NCBI RefSeq assembly: GCF_018403325.1
Contig: NZ_BOSL01000011.1
Location: 62,001-126,000, forward strand
Direction: 5' to 3'
Length of the DNA: 64,000 bases
Source: Paenibacillus vini
GTDB taxonomy: Bacteria > Bacillota > Bacilli > Paenibacillales > Paenibacillaceae
Part shown: positions 50,256-57,975 of the stretch, piece after piece
How the letters are laid out: each line of letters starts with the position of its first letter
Numbering within the stretch: the first letter of the stretch is position 1
The notes under the pieces: generated by a model
What the model was told of the DNA's origin: nothing
Database searches by the model: none
The model's input: the letters and a program-made list of their open reading frames with translations, nothing else
Program-made: the position numbers and the translations under genes

Positions 50256-50734
50256 ACGAAGTCACTTTAAACAGCATCCGCGAAGGAGTTATGGCTTTGC
50301 TGACTGCACGGTTTCCGGGGATTGGGGTATATGGAGAAGATCCGTCTCAGGATGGACAGACACCGGGAAGTCCCTACTATTTGGTCAAGCTACTGACGGC
50401 ATCGCAGGAACAGGAGCTCGGAAGGCGCTATAACCGAATGCTGTTTTTCCTGATTGAGTATGTTCCGGGCGCTTCCCAACGGGAGGCATCCCTGCATGAA
50501 ACGGCAGAGTCGTTGTTTGCACTGTTCGGGGAAGCAGTGATTGAACAGACCAGATATTTTGGAAGCAAGATGAAATATGAAATTGTCGATAAGAACCTTC
50601 ACTTCTTCTTTGACTTTCATTTCCTGGTCTGGCAATCGACCACCGAAGAGCCCAAAATGCAATCTTTGAAAGAGGAGGGCCATATCAAGCATGGCAATCA
50701 AGAAAATGTTCAAGCCGCGGGAGAATCGAAATGA
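50252..50734 (+). CDS. Phage tail terminator-like protein
   Basis: 160 residues. The sequence ALLTARFPGIGVYGEDPSQD, then PYYLVKLLTASQEQELGRRY and LFFLIEYVPGASQREASLHE resembles the short tail terminator/completion proteins that precede sheath genes in PBSX-like myophage clusters. The ATG at 50252 overlaps the previous stop. Its 3' end overlaps the next small gene by 44 bases in another frame. Expected role: cap the tube and set tail end. Confidence 0.7.
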   Translation: MNEVTLNSIREGVMALLTARFPGIGVYGEDPSQDGQTPGSPYYLVKLLTASQEQELGRRYNRMLFFLIEYVPGASQREASLHETAESLFALFGEAVIEQTRYFGSKMKYEIVDKNLHFFFDFHFLVWQSTTEEPKMQSLKEEGHIKHGNQENVQAAGESK

Positions 50735-50888
50735 GCCGAGGTTCTCGAAGGACCGGTTTTTAATGTCCGAACGTTATTCCGAAAGGGAAAAGGATGTATT
50801 GTCGATTCTGCTGGAGGACGGGCAGACGTATACCACTGAGGAAGCGGAACAACAAATTCAACAATTCATGACAAGGAGAGTGAAGTAA
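50691..50888 (+). CDS. Small conserved tail-operon protein upstream of the sheath gene
   Basis: 65 residues, basic N-terminal half (KKMFKPRENRNEPRFSKDRF) and acidic helical C-terminal half (DVLSILLEDGQTYTTEEAEQ). GAGGAGGG lies before the ATG. It overlaps the tail terminator gene and ends 2 bases before the sheath start, so it is embedded in the operon. I cannot assign a function; a sheath or tube assembly helper is possible. Confidence 0.6.
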   Translation: MAIKKMFKPRENRNEPRFSKDRFLMSERYSEREKDVLSILLEDGQTYTTEEAEQQIQQFMTRRVK

Positions 50889-50890
50889 TT

Positions 50891-52219
50891 ATGGCAGGCG
50901 GTACTTTTACTGTACAAAACAAGGTAAGACCTGGCGTTTATATTAATTTCAAATCGGAGGCGAAGCCTCTCGGAAATCTGGGAGAGCGGGGAATCACGGC
51001 TTTTCCGGCCCCGCTGCCATGGGGGAAGAACGGCATCACGGTGCTGGAATCGGGAACTTATCTGGAACAGGCTTTGCCCCAATTGGGCTTTCTGCCTACC
51101 GATGCCCGTATCCGTCATATCACGGCGGCAATGGCTCACGCGAGCAAGCTGCTGATTTACCGGATCGGAGCCGCCGGAGGTAAAAAAGCGGCCGGAACGA
51201 CCGGAAATCTGACCGCAACGGCAAAATATGCCGGTACCCGGGGCAACGATTTGCAGATTGTAGTACAGCCGAACATGGACCAACCCGGTGCCTATGACGT
51301 ACAAACTTTGCTGGACGGCGAAGAGGTAGATCTTCAGACCGTAACCCAGGCGGAGGAGCTGTCGGCCAATAACTTTATTGACTTCAATGGTACGGGCACG
51401 ATTACCGAGACGGCAGGTCTGCCGCTGGTAGGCGGAACGGACGGAGCCGGTACGGCGGGAGAATATGCCGATGCGTTCGCCGCTTTTGAAGCGGAGGAGT
51501 TCAACGTGCTGGGCGTGCCCGTCACGGATTCGGCCATCAAGGAGCTTGCGGTAGCCTTTACCAAGCGGCTTCGCGAAGATGAAGGGAACAAAATTCAAAC
51601 CGTCCTTCACGATTATCCGGGAGCCGATTACGAGGGCGTAATCAGTTTGAAGAACAGCGTAATTACCTCGGATGGCCTGACCGTCGAACCGGTCCATTTG
51701 CTGTGGGAGATTGCGGCGATGGAGGCCGCTGCAGATGTGAACGAATCCTTGACCTATGCAGCCATTCCGAATGCCGTTGACGTCTTCCCGAAATATACGC
51801 ATTCCGAAATCGTCCGTGCCTTGAGCAACGGGGAAATGGTAATTAGCGCATCGAACGGTCAGGCGGTAATCGAACAGGACATTAATACGCTGAAGTCTTT
51901 TACGCCGCAAAAGGATAAGAAGTTTAGCAAAAACAGAGTGGTTCGCGTGCTGGATGCGACGGCCAACGATATCCGCAAGATTTTCAGCAAAAGTTATATC
52001 GGTAAAATCGATAACAACGCGGACGGCCGCAACCTGTTGAAGGGCGAGGTTATCGCTTATCTGGAACGTCTTCAAGGACTCGGCGCAATCCAAAACTTCG
52101 ATTCCCAAACCGACCTTCAAGTGCTCCCGGGGGATGATGTGGATGCGGTCATGATTTCGCTTGCGGTACAGCCGGTAGACAGTCCGGAAAAAATCTACAT
52201 GAACGTAACGGTAAAATAA
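50891..52219 (+). CDS. Phage tail sheath protein (XkdK-like)
   Basis: 442 residues. It starts FTVQNKVRPGVYINFKSEAK, the PGVY signature of tail sheaths. A variable middle domain (about 95-200) follows, then the conserved C-terminal lever: LKSFTPQKDKKFSKNRVVRV, DATANDIRKIFSKSYIGKID, NNADGRNLLKGEVIAYLERL, and the terminal VDSPEKIYMNVTVK strand that hooks the neighbouring subunit. Its presence shows that the particle is contractile (myovirus/R-type). A 711-residue open frame on the other strand (50858-52993) is an antisense artefact. Confidence 0.94.
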   Translation: MAGGTFTVQNKVRPGVYINFKSEAKPLGNLGERGITAFPAPLPWGKNGITVLESGTYLEQALPQLGFLPTDARIRHITAAMAHASKLLIYRIGAAGGKKAAGTTGNLTATAKYAGTRGNDLQIVVQPNMDQPGAYDVQTLLDGEEVDLQTVTQAEELSANNFIDFNGTGTITETAGLPLVGGTDGAGTAGEYADAFAAFEAEEFNVLGVPVTDSAIKELAVAFTKRLREDEGNKIQTVLHDYPGADYEGVISLKNSVITSDGLTVEPVHLLWEIAAMEAAADVNESLTYAAIPNAVDVFPKYTHSEIVRALSNGEMVISASNGQAVIEQDINTLKSFTPQKDKKFSKNRVVRVLDATANDIRKIFSKSYIGKIDNNADGRNLLKGEVIAYLERLQGLGAIQNFDSQTDLQVLPGDDVDAVMISLAVQPVDSPEKIYMNVTVK

Positions 52220-52231
52220 GGAGGGGTATCC

Positions 52232-52699
52232 ATGGGATATTTTAATAAACAAGACGCCATCAGCGGCAAGCAGGGGAAAGCGTACGTCATTATCGACGGG
52301 CGCAACGAAGAATTGTTTTATGCCAAAACGGTTGAAGCTACGATCGAGAAAAACAAAGTTGACGTTCCCGTACTGGGGAAAACGAACACGCCACAGCGTT
52401 CTGCCGGCTGGAAAGGCAGCGGCACTTTGACGATTTATTACGTTTCCTCGGCGTTCCGCCAATTGATGCGTAAATACATTCAAACCGGCACCGATTTCTG
52501 GTTCGATCTGCAAATCGTGAACGAGCAGCCGGGCAGTACGGCCGGGAAGCAAACCGTTATTCTTAAAAACTGCAATCTCGACAGTGTCATTGCGGCGAAG
52601 TTCGATGCTACCAGCGACGATATGCTGGACGAGGAAATGCCATTTACGTTTGAAGATTATGACATTCTGGAGCCATTCAGCCCGATTCAGGGCGTATAA
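52232..52699 (+). CDS. Phage tail tube protein (XkdM-like)
   Basis: 155 residues. FNKQDAISGKQGKAYVIIDG, then KNKVDVPVLGKTNTPQRSAG and WKGSGTLTIYYVSSAFRQLM are typical of the PBSX XkdM tube family. GGAGGGG precedes the ATG, 12 bases after the sheath stop. It forms the inner tube that the sheath drives through the target membrane. Confidence 0.92.
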   Translation: MGYFNKQDAISGKQGKAYVIIDGRNEELFYAKTVEATIEKNKVDVPVLGKTNTPQRSAGWKGSGTLTIYYVSSAFRQLMRKYIQTGTDFWFDLQIVNEQPGSTAGKQTVILKNCNLDSVIAAKFDATSDDMLDEEMPFTFEDYDILEPFSPIQGV

Positions 52700-52717
52700 A
52701 AGGAGAGAAGAGACATT

Positions 52718-53137
52718 ATGAGCAATTTGAGTCTGTTTTTTGCGCAAAACGTCGTGTCGGAAATTACGGATGAGGCGATCATTTCCGCCCGTTTCAAGGA
52801 TGAACAGGGTAAACCGGTCCCTTGGAAGCTGCGGAGCATGACCGAGGAGGAAAACGAAATTATCCGTAAATCCTCCCAGCGTAAAATCAAGGAAAAGGGA
52901 ATCGTCACGCTCGACACGAATTCGGACGAATATTTGGCCAAGCTGGTCGTCGCCAGCGTTGTGTTCCCCGATCTGAAGGACGCTGAGCTGCAAAAGTCAT
53001 ACGGGGTGCTCGGGGCCGACCAATTGCTGCGGAAAATGCTGCTGCCGGGCGAGTACGCGACTTTGATGCAAAAGGTGCAGGAAATCAACGGGTTTGACAA
53101 GGATGTCAACGAACTGGCGAACGAAGTAAAAAACTGA
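52718..53137 (+). CDS. Tail assembly chaperone (XkdN-like), zero-frame product
   Basis: 139 residues with SLFFAQNVVSEITDEAIISA at the N-terminus and VKN then TGA at the C-terminus. The zero frame ends immediately after the slippery heptamer AAAAAAC (53128-53134, read gtA AAA AAC). Known: many phages make a short and a -1 frameshifted long chaperone that coat the tape measure before tube assembly (lambda G and G-T; similar pairs in myophages). Position between tube and tape measure genes fits exactly. Confidence 0.9.
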   Translation: MSNLSLFFAQNVVSEITDEAIISARFKDEQGKPVPWKLRSMTEEENEIIRKSSQRKIKEKGIVTLDTNSDEYLAKLVVASVVFPDLKDAELQKSYGVLGADQLLRKMLLPGEYATLMQKVQEINGFDKDVNELANEVKN

Positions 53138-53298
53138 TCCAAGAGGGCGACGGTGAGGCGAACGTTGCCTACTACGCCCTCCATAAATTCCATCTCATGC
53201 CCTGGGATTTCGTAGAACTGGATCCAAGGAAGAAAGCGGCGTTGATCGCCATGATTCAGGTACGAATCCAGGCGGAGAAGAAAGCGGCGAAAAAGTAG
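53128..53298 (+). CDS. Frameshift extension of the tail assembly chaperone
   Basis: After a -1 slip on AAAAAAC, the frame continues CTG ATC CAA and encodes LIQEGDGEANVAYYALHKFH, LMPWDFVELDPRKKAALIAM, IQVRIQAEKKAAKK and a TAG at 53296-53298. This adds 54 residues, for a 193-residue fusion from 52718. There is no separate start or ribosome site for it, which supports frameshift expression. The YYALHKFHLMPWDF block resembles the T-part of G-T chaperones. Confidence 0.85.
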   Translation, partial: KKLIQEGDGEANVAYYALHKFHLMPWDFVELDPRKKAALIAMIQVRIQAEKKAAKK

Positions 53299-53398
53299 GA
53301 CAGCCCTTTTGCCAATGTGTATAATTGGAAATAATACATGTTAATGTTTTATCAGCAAATGCAAGATCCGAAAAATAAAGAAACGATTCTATAGAAAA

Positions 53399-53430
53399 AA
53401 AGCGCCTTCTGCTCAGAAGGTGCTTTTTAT
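53399..53430 (+). terminator. Internal terminator before the tape measure gene
   Basis: Arms AGCGCCTTCT and AGAAGGTGCT around GCTC, flanked by A-run and T-run, so it works in either direction. With TATAAT at 53320-53325 (weak -35 AGGACA at 53297) it could delimit a short RNA of about 100 bases inside the operon, or lower tape measure expression. Confidence 0.8.
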
Positions 53431-53456
53431 TTTTACAGAAAGGAGGCTGATTACCA

Positions 53457-54767
53457 GTGGCAACAATGTCTGGTGCGCTTCAATTGTACGACGGAGCATC
53501 CAATGCGTTACAAATGTATGACGAGTTGTCTTCGCGGGCCCAAAGTTATTCCCGGGAAGTGAGTCAGGCGTCGTCATCAATCAATGTAAACATTATGCGC
53601 ACAACACAGCTTTTCCTGGCCATCGTGCCTATGCAGATGCGGGTTGCATCGGCGCAGACAGAGATTCAAAAAAGCACGGAAGGTGCGGTAGAGGCGCAGA
53701 ACAGTTTCGGCGATAAAATCAAGAAAATGGGGATCAACGTCGTCGATGTTTTCAAAAAGGCCAAATCGGCCGTCGAGCAGTTGAAACCGGCAATGGATTT
53801 TAGCGACGCCTATGTAAATACCTTTTACCGTCTGGATTCCGTGAACGATAAGCTGCAAACCTCAAAGCAATTGCATGATAAGGTGTTTGCTGCGGCCCAG
53901 CGAAGCAGAGGCGATTATATGAGCATGGCTTCCAGTGTCGCCGAAATGGGAAAAGCGGCTCCAAATGCCTTCAAATCGAATGATGAAATGATTGCGTTCC
54001 AGGAACTGCTGAACAAGTCGTATAAAATCGAAGGGACAAGCGAATCCGATCAAAAAGGCGGAACAGGTAAGCTGACCCAGGTCATGGCCGCCGGGAAATT
54101 TGAGGGCAGCGATTTTAGTTCCATGATGGAATATGCTCCGATGCTGGCCGATGCCGTATCGAAATACACCGGGAAATCCAAACAGGAGCTTCAGGCTTTG
54201 TCAGGAAGTGGTGCTCTGTCATCGGATGTGATCAAGAATGCGATGTTTTCCGCAACAGAAGAGATTAACGGCAAGTTTTCTCAGGTGCCTAAGACGTTCG
54301 CCGACCATTTTACGAGCTTGAAGAACACGGCCATTCGCAACCTGGATCCGATCATTAGCAAGGTAAGCGAGATTTTGAACAGCCCGGCGGTCGCTTCTTT
54401 CATGTCGGGGTTGGAAACCGGACTGAATATGGTGTTCTCCTTATTTGATCCGTTAATCGCGGGAGCGGAGCAGTTTGCTGCCGTGCTGCAAAATAATTTA
54501 CCTCTTGCGGCAGGGCTGCTGTCCGGGATTTCGGCATTATTAATTGGAATGGCTATGAAACATATTCCTAATTTAATACTAGGCTTGTGGCAAATGATTC
54601 CTCCATTGATTACGTCAGCAGTAAGTTGGCTTGCCTTAAATTGGCCAATACTGCTTGTCGCAGCAGTGATTGGAATATTAGTCGCTGCCTTGATGTACTT
54701 CGGTGTTTCTGCCCAAGAAATAGTCGGGTTTGTATTCGCGGTGTTTTTTGCGCTTTATGCAATATAG
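53457..54767 (+). CDS. Tape measure protein, N-terminal part (frameshifted)
   Basis: 436 residues from a GTG start after AAAGGAGG. Helical N-terminal region (QLYDGASNALQMYDELSSRA), a tape-measure core (SRGDYMSMASSVAEMGKAAP; KLTQVMAAGKFEGSDFSSMM) and hydrophobic segments (LPLAAGLLSGISALLIGMAM; LLVAAVIGILVAALMYFGVS). The frame stops at TAG 54765-54767 in the middle of a hydrophobic stretch, while the rest continues in the -1 frame. A six-T run at about 54739-54746 is the likely indel site. The whole protein would be about 705 residues. Confidence 0.82.
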   Translation: MATMSGALQLYDGASNALQMYDELSSRAQSYSREVSQASSSINVNIMRTTQLFLAIVPMQMRVASAQTEIQKSTEGAVEAQNSFGDKIKKMGINVVDVFKKAKSAVEQLKPAMDFSDAYVNTFYRLDSVNDKLQTSKQLHDKVFAAAQRSRGDYMSMASSVAEMGKAAPNAFKSNDEMIAFQELLNKSYKIEGTSESDQKGGTGKLTQVMAAGKFEGSDFSSMMEYAPMLADAVSKYTGKSKQELQALSGSGALSSDVIKNAMFSATEEINGKFSQVPKTFADHFTSLKNTAIRNLDPIISKVSEILNSPAVASFMSGLETGLNMVFSLFDPLIAGAEQFAAVLQNNLPLAAGLLSGISALLIGMAMKHIPNLILGLWQMIPPLITSAVSWLALNWPILLVAAVIGILVAALMYFGVSAQEIVGFVFAVFFALYAI

Positions 54768-55573
54768 TTGCTTTATTGTATAACTTGTTTGTTTCCTATG
54801 CGGAATTCTTGATTAATTTGTTTATTGATCCGGTATATGCCATAAAAAAGTTGATTTATGATCTGGCAATGACTTTCGGAAATTATATGTACAATATGCT
54901 AAGGTCAGCTGAGGATTTTGCCGGGGGATTTATGAAGACAATTTTATCAGCAATTAATGGAGCGTTAAAAGGCGTAAACTGGTTGGTTGAAAAGATAAAC
55001 GGCATGTTCGGAACAAAAATACCTACTGCTAAGTTATTTGACGAAACCAATATTCATGCCGTCAGCGATTCATTAAAGGGTATGATGGACAAGCTTGAGG
55101 AGCCGGTTAGCGATAAGAATGTCGTCCACCTGGAGCGGATGGAATATAAAAATATCAACGAATTCTCAAAAAAAGGTTACTCGGGTGGTTTGGAATTTTC
55201 AGACAAGATGATAAATGGTGCAGGCAAATTCGTAGACAAATTCAAAAATCCGTCTGACGAGCTCAACGTGGGTGCAAGTCCGTTTGCGGGCAACTCCTTC
55301 GGCGCCGGTTCAGGGTCCAATATCCCAAATGTAGGGAAGGTGGATCGTATCGGGGGCGTGGATGAAGAAGTGGCTATCAGCAGCGAGGATTTGAAAATGA
55401 TGCGGGAGCTTACCGAGATGAAGTCGATTCAGAATTTCGTGTCCTTGACACCTACCGTACAAGTAACGACAGGGCCGGTTACCAATGGGGCGGACATCGA
55501 TATGATCGTGGCAAAAATCGAACAGTCGCTGGATGAAGAGATCGCTTCGTCGGCTGCGGGGGTGTATGCATGA
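54587..55573 (+). CDS. Tape measure protein, C-terminal part (other frame)
   Basis: The open frame begins at 54587, but its first 60 residues are the shadow of the upstream part. Genuine tape-measure sequence starts at about 54768 with ALLYNLFVSYAEFLINLFID and continues through SAEDFAGGFMKTILSAINGA and NWLVEKINGMFGTKIP to the C-terminal QNFVSLTPTVQVTTGPVTNG. No ribosome site supports independent translation. DNA from about 54540 to 55150 looks more AT-rich than its neighbours, hinting at a recombined patch. The 3' end overlaps the LysM gene by 4 bases. Confidence 0.75.
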   Translation: MANDSSIDYVSSKLACLKLANTACRSSDWNISRCLDVLRCFCPRNSRVCIRGVFCALCNIVALLYNLFVSYAEFLINLFIDPVYAIKKLIYDLAMTFGNYMYNMLRSAEDFAGGFMKTILSAINGALKGVNWLVEKINGMFGTKIPTAKLFDETNIHAVSDSLKGMMDKLEEPVSDKNVVHLERMEYKNINEFSKKGYSGGLEFSDKMINGAGKFVDKFKNPSDELNVGASPFAGNSFGAGSGSNIPNVGKVDRIGGVDEEVAISSEDLKMMRELTEMKSIQNFVSLTPTVQVTTGPVTNGADIDMIVAKIEQSLDEEIASSAAGVYA

Positions 55574-56274
55574 GCGAGTATTCGTTGACGTTGTCCGTGA
55601 ATCAAGACGCGGAAGAAATTCTGCTTCCGGTCCTCCCGGAAAAAATCGAGTTTTCCGAAGCCGGGAACAGCAAAACCTATGAGATTTCCGGCCTGGGAGA
55701 AATCAATTTCATAAAAAACAAGAAGCTGACGGAGATTTCCTTCGAGGGGCTACTCCCTGCGAGCTGGTTTCCCGGAGCAAGCGTGCCACGAGACAACACT
55801 TGGCTCCCGCCTTCCCACTACCTCATCACGATTCGGGAGTGGCGCCGCCGCAAGCTGCCTGTCAAGCTTGTCGTCAATTTGTCAGCCATGGAAATCAGCC
55901 AGCACGTGAGCATTGAAAAATTCACCTGGTCCGAAAGCGGCGGCGCAGTGGGGGATATCCAGTACCAAATCTCATTCAAAGAATACAAATTCTATTCCGC
56001 CAAAAAAGTGCAGGTTTCCGAACCAAAAAAACAGCAAGCCGAAGGTACGGGAAACAACACCCCAGCCAATGCGGCCAGCAATGCTCCTCCCCGTCCGGAT
56101 ACTCGAATACCTCCGAAGACCTACACTTTAGTCGCCGGAGATTCGTTATGGAAGGTCGCCAAGCGATTTTTGGGAGACGGCTCTAAATACAAGCAAATTC
56201 AAAGTCTTAACGGGATCAAAGACAGCGAACTCAAAAAGCTGCCCGTTGGCAAAGTCATTAAATTGCCGGGATAA
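55570..56274 (+). CDS. LysM-domain tail protein (XkdP-like)
   Basis: 234 residues starting at the ATGA overlap with the tape measure. The N-terminal part (ILLPVLPEKIEFSEAGNSKT; YLITIREWRRRKLPVKLVVN) is the XkdP/gp53-like baseplate core. A Pro/Asn-rich linker leads to a C-terminal LysM module (YTLVAGDSLWKVAKRFLGDG; YKQIQSLNGIKDSELKKLPV). Known: it joins the tube to the hub and binds peptidoglycan or the hub. Confidence 0.9.
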   Translation: MSEYSLTLSVNQDAEEILLPVLPEKIEFSEAGNSKTYEISGLGEINFIKNKKLTEISFEGLLPASWFPGASVPRDNTWLPPSHYLITIREWRRRKLPVKLVVNLSAMEISQHVSIEKFTWSESGGAVGDIQYQISFKEYKFYSAKKVQVSEPKKQQAEGTGNNTPANAASNAPPRPDTRIPPKTYTLVAGDSLWKVAKRFLGDGSKYKQIQSLNGIKDSELKKLPVGKVIKLPG

Positions 56275-56285
56275 GGGGGATTCAG

Positions 56286-57236
56286 ATGCTGGAAGTTTTA
56301 CTAGACAACAAAGACGGAACCGTATGGGATATCTCCGAGCTGGTAAGTGATGCATCCTGGAAAACGTCCCGGATCGGCAAGCCGGGCAGTTTTGATTTTT
56401 CACTGATTGTCGATGATAACCTGAAGATCGGGAACGGGGATGTGATCCGGGCCAAATGGGACGGGGCGCCGATTTTTTATGGCTATGTTTTTACGATTAG
56501 CAGCAGTCAGGAAGAGAAGATCAGCGTGAAATGCTACGATCAGATCCGATATTTGTCCTCCAGCGAAACATATGTGCTGAAAAATATAACCGCTGCCGCG
56601 GTCATTAAACGGATTGCCGACGATTTCGGGCTAAAATGGGGCCATATAGTCGATACGAAGTACAAGATTGGGTCCCTAATCGAGGATCAGAAATTGATTG
56701 ATACGATCTGCAAGGCATTGGACCATACGGTAGTCAACACGGGTATTATTTATAACTTCTATGACGATTTTGGCGCTTTAACTCTGCGCGATGCCAGGGA
56801 GATGAAGCTTGAGCTTATCATCGGCGACGAAAGCCTGATGTATGGATATTCGTACGAAAAAAGCATCGATAACGACACGTATAACCGCATCAAGCTGGTT
56901 AAGGAAAATCAGGAAACCGGGAGCAAGGACATCTATATAGCCCAGGACAGCGCCAATATTGCAAAATGGGGACGGCTCCAGTTGCTGCAAAAAGTAGATG
57001 CCAACAAAAATGAGGCGCAGATCGCGCAATTGCTCGACACGCTCAGCAAGTTAAAGAACCGGGAAACCAAAAAGCTTAAGCTGGATGCGCTAGGGAATCC
57101 TGCGGTCCGCGCCGGTTCCTATCTCAGGGTTCATATCTCGGCACTCGGCATCGATCAGTATTTTCTGGTGGACGAATGCTCGCACAGTTTTAGCGGCGAA
57201 GAATACACGATTAGCATGGAATTGAAGGTGATATGA
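56286..57236 (+). CDS. Baseplate hub protein (XkdQ/gpD-like)
   Basis: 316 residues with a T4 gp27/Mu gp44-like hub fold (DASWKTSRIGKPGSFDFSLI; GDVIRAKWDGAPIFYGYVFT; YLRVHISALGIDQYFLVDEC). AGGGGGATTC lies before the ATG. The stop overlaps the next start. Known: XkdQ forms the central hub that the tube and spike attach to. No lysozyme domain is present in it. Confidence 0.88.
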   Translation: MLEVLLDNKDGTVWDISELVSDASWKTSRIGKPGSFDFSLIVDDNLKIGNGDVIRAKWDGAPIFYGYVFTISSSQEEKISVKCYDQIRYLSSSETYVLKNITAAAVIKRIADDFGLKWGHIVDTKYKIGSLIEDQKLIDTICKALDHTVVNTGIIYNFYDDFGALTLRDAREMKLELIIGDESLMYGYSYEKSIDNDTYNRIKLVKENQETGSKDIYIAQDSANIAKWGRLQLLQKVDANKNEAQIAQLLDTLSKLKNRETKKLKLDALGNPAVRAGSYLRVHISALGIDQYFLVDECSHSFSGEEYTISMELKVI

Positions 57237-57580
57237 TGGCGCTTGGCGATAAAATACGTAAGCTCGGCAGTGAAGCGGTTGGGGCCGGCAATCCGGTGGC
57301 CGTCCTGTTTGGGACAGTAACTAATATCCATCCTCTCGAAGTGAACGTGGATCAGCGGTTCACACTCGATGAGGATTTTTTGATTTTAACGGAATCGTTG
57401 CAGAGGATTGAACTGGACTTGAAGCACACACATCTTCTACCGGGCAGTGAAGTGACGAAAGACGCTTTGATGGACAAAATCGTAGTCCGATCCGGTTTGC
57501 AAATAGGGGATATCGTGCTGTTGCTTCGTGTCCAGGGCGGTCAGAAATACGTCGTATGGGACAAGGTGGTGAAACCATGA
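57236..57580 (+). CDS. DUF2577 baseplate/spike protein (XkdR-like)
   Basis: 114 residues with an OB-like beta fold (NPVAVLFGTVTNIHPLEVNV; DQRFTLDEDFLILTESLQRI; LQIGDIVLLLRVQGGQKYVV), matching the DUF2577/XkdR family, a short spike-like protein. AAGGTG is better spaced for ATG 57236 than for ATG 57233. It overlaps both neighbours by a few bases. Confidence 0.87.
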   Translation: MALGDKIRKLGSEAVGAGNPVAVLFGTVTNIHPLEVNVDQRFTLDEDFLILTESLQRIELDLKHTHLLPGSEVTKDALMDKIVVRSGLQIGDIVLLLRVQGGQKYVVWDKVVKP

Positions 57581-57975
57581 TTCCGATCGGCGGCAGTCTG
57601 ACCGGCGAGACGCAGATTGTCCGGGAAACCAGCCGGACCTATCAATTTGATTTTCAGCGGAGCAAGATCGTCGGATTTACCGATGGCTTGGACGCAGTCA
57701 AGCAAGCGTGCATGAAAATCTTTCAGACTGAAAGATTTGCTCATTTGATTTATGAAAATAATTACGGATTCGAGAGCCGGGGCTTAATTGGACGGCCTCC
57801 GGGTTATGTTCGGGCCGAGCTTAAGCGGCGAATTACCGAGGCTCTGCTACAGGATGACCGGATATCCGAAGTTTCGGACTTTGAAATGATCATCCATGGG
57901 GATGAAGCCGTCGCCGGCTTCACGGTGCATACGATTTTCGGCGACTTTAGATCGGAGGTGAACAGCCATGGCTGA
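57577..57975 (+). CDS. DUF2634 baseplate wedge protein (XkdS, gp25-like)
   Basis: 132 residues. TYQFDFQRSKIVGFTDGLDA, then KQACMKIFQTERFAHLIYEN and GFESRGLIGRPPGYVRAELK are typical of DUF2634, the T4 gp25-like wedge initiator. The ATG overlaps the preceding stop (ATGA). Known: gp25 homologues nucleate sheath polymerisation on the baseplate and are present in all contractile injection systems. Confidence 0.9.
   Translation: MIPIGGSLTGETQIVRETSRTYQFDFQRSKIVGFTDGLDAVKQACMKIFQTERFAHLIYENNYGFESRGLIGRPPGYVRAELKRRITEALLQDDRISEVSDFEMIIHGDEAVAGFTVHTIFGDFRSEVNSHG

Noticed and set aside
50858-52993. A 711-residue open frame on the minus strand
   Set aside because: It is antisense to the sheath, tube and chaperone genes, which have clear family motifs and ribosome sites. 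The long frame follows from the codon bias of the sense strand.
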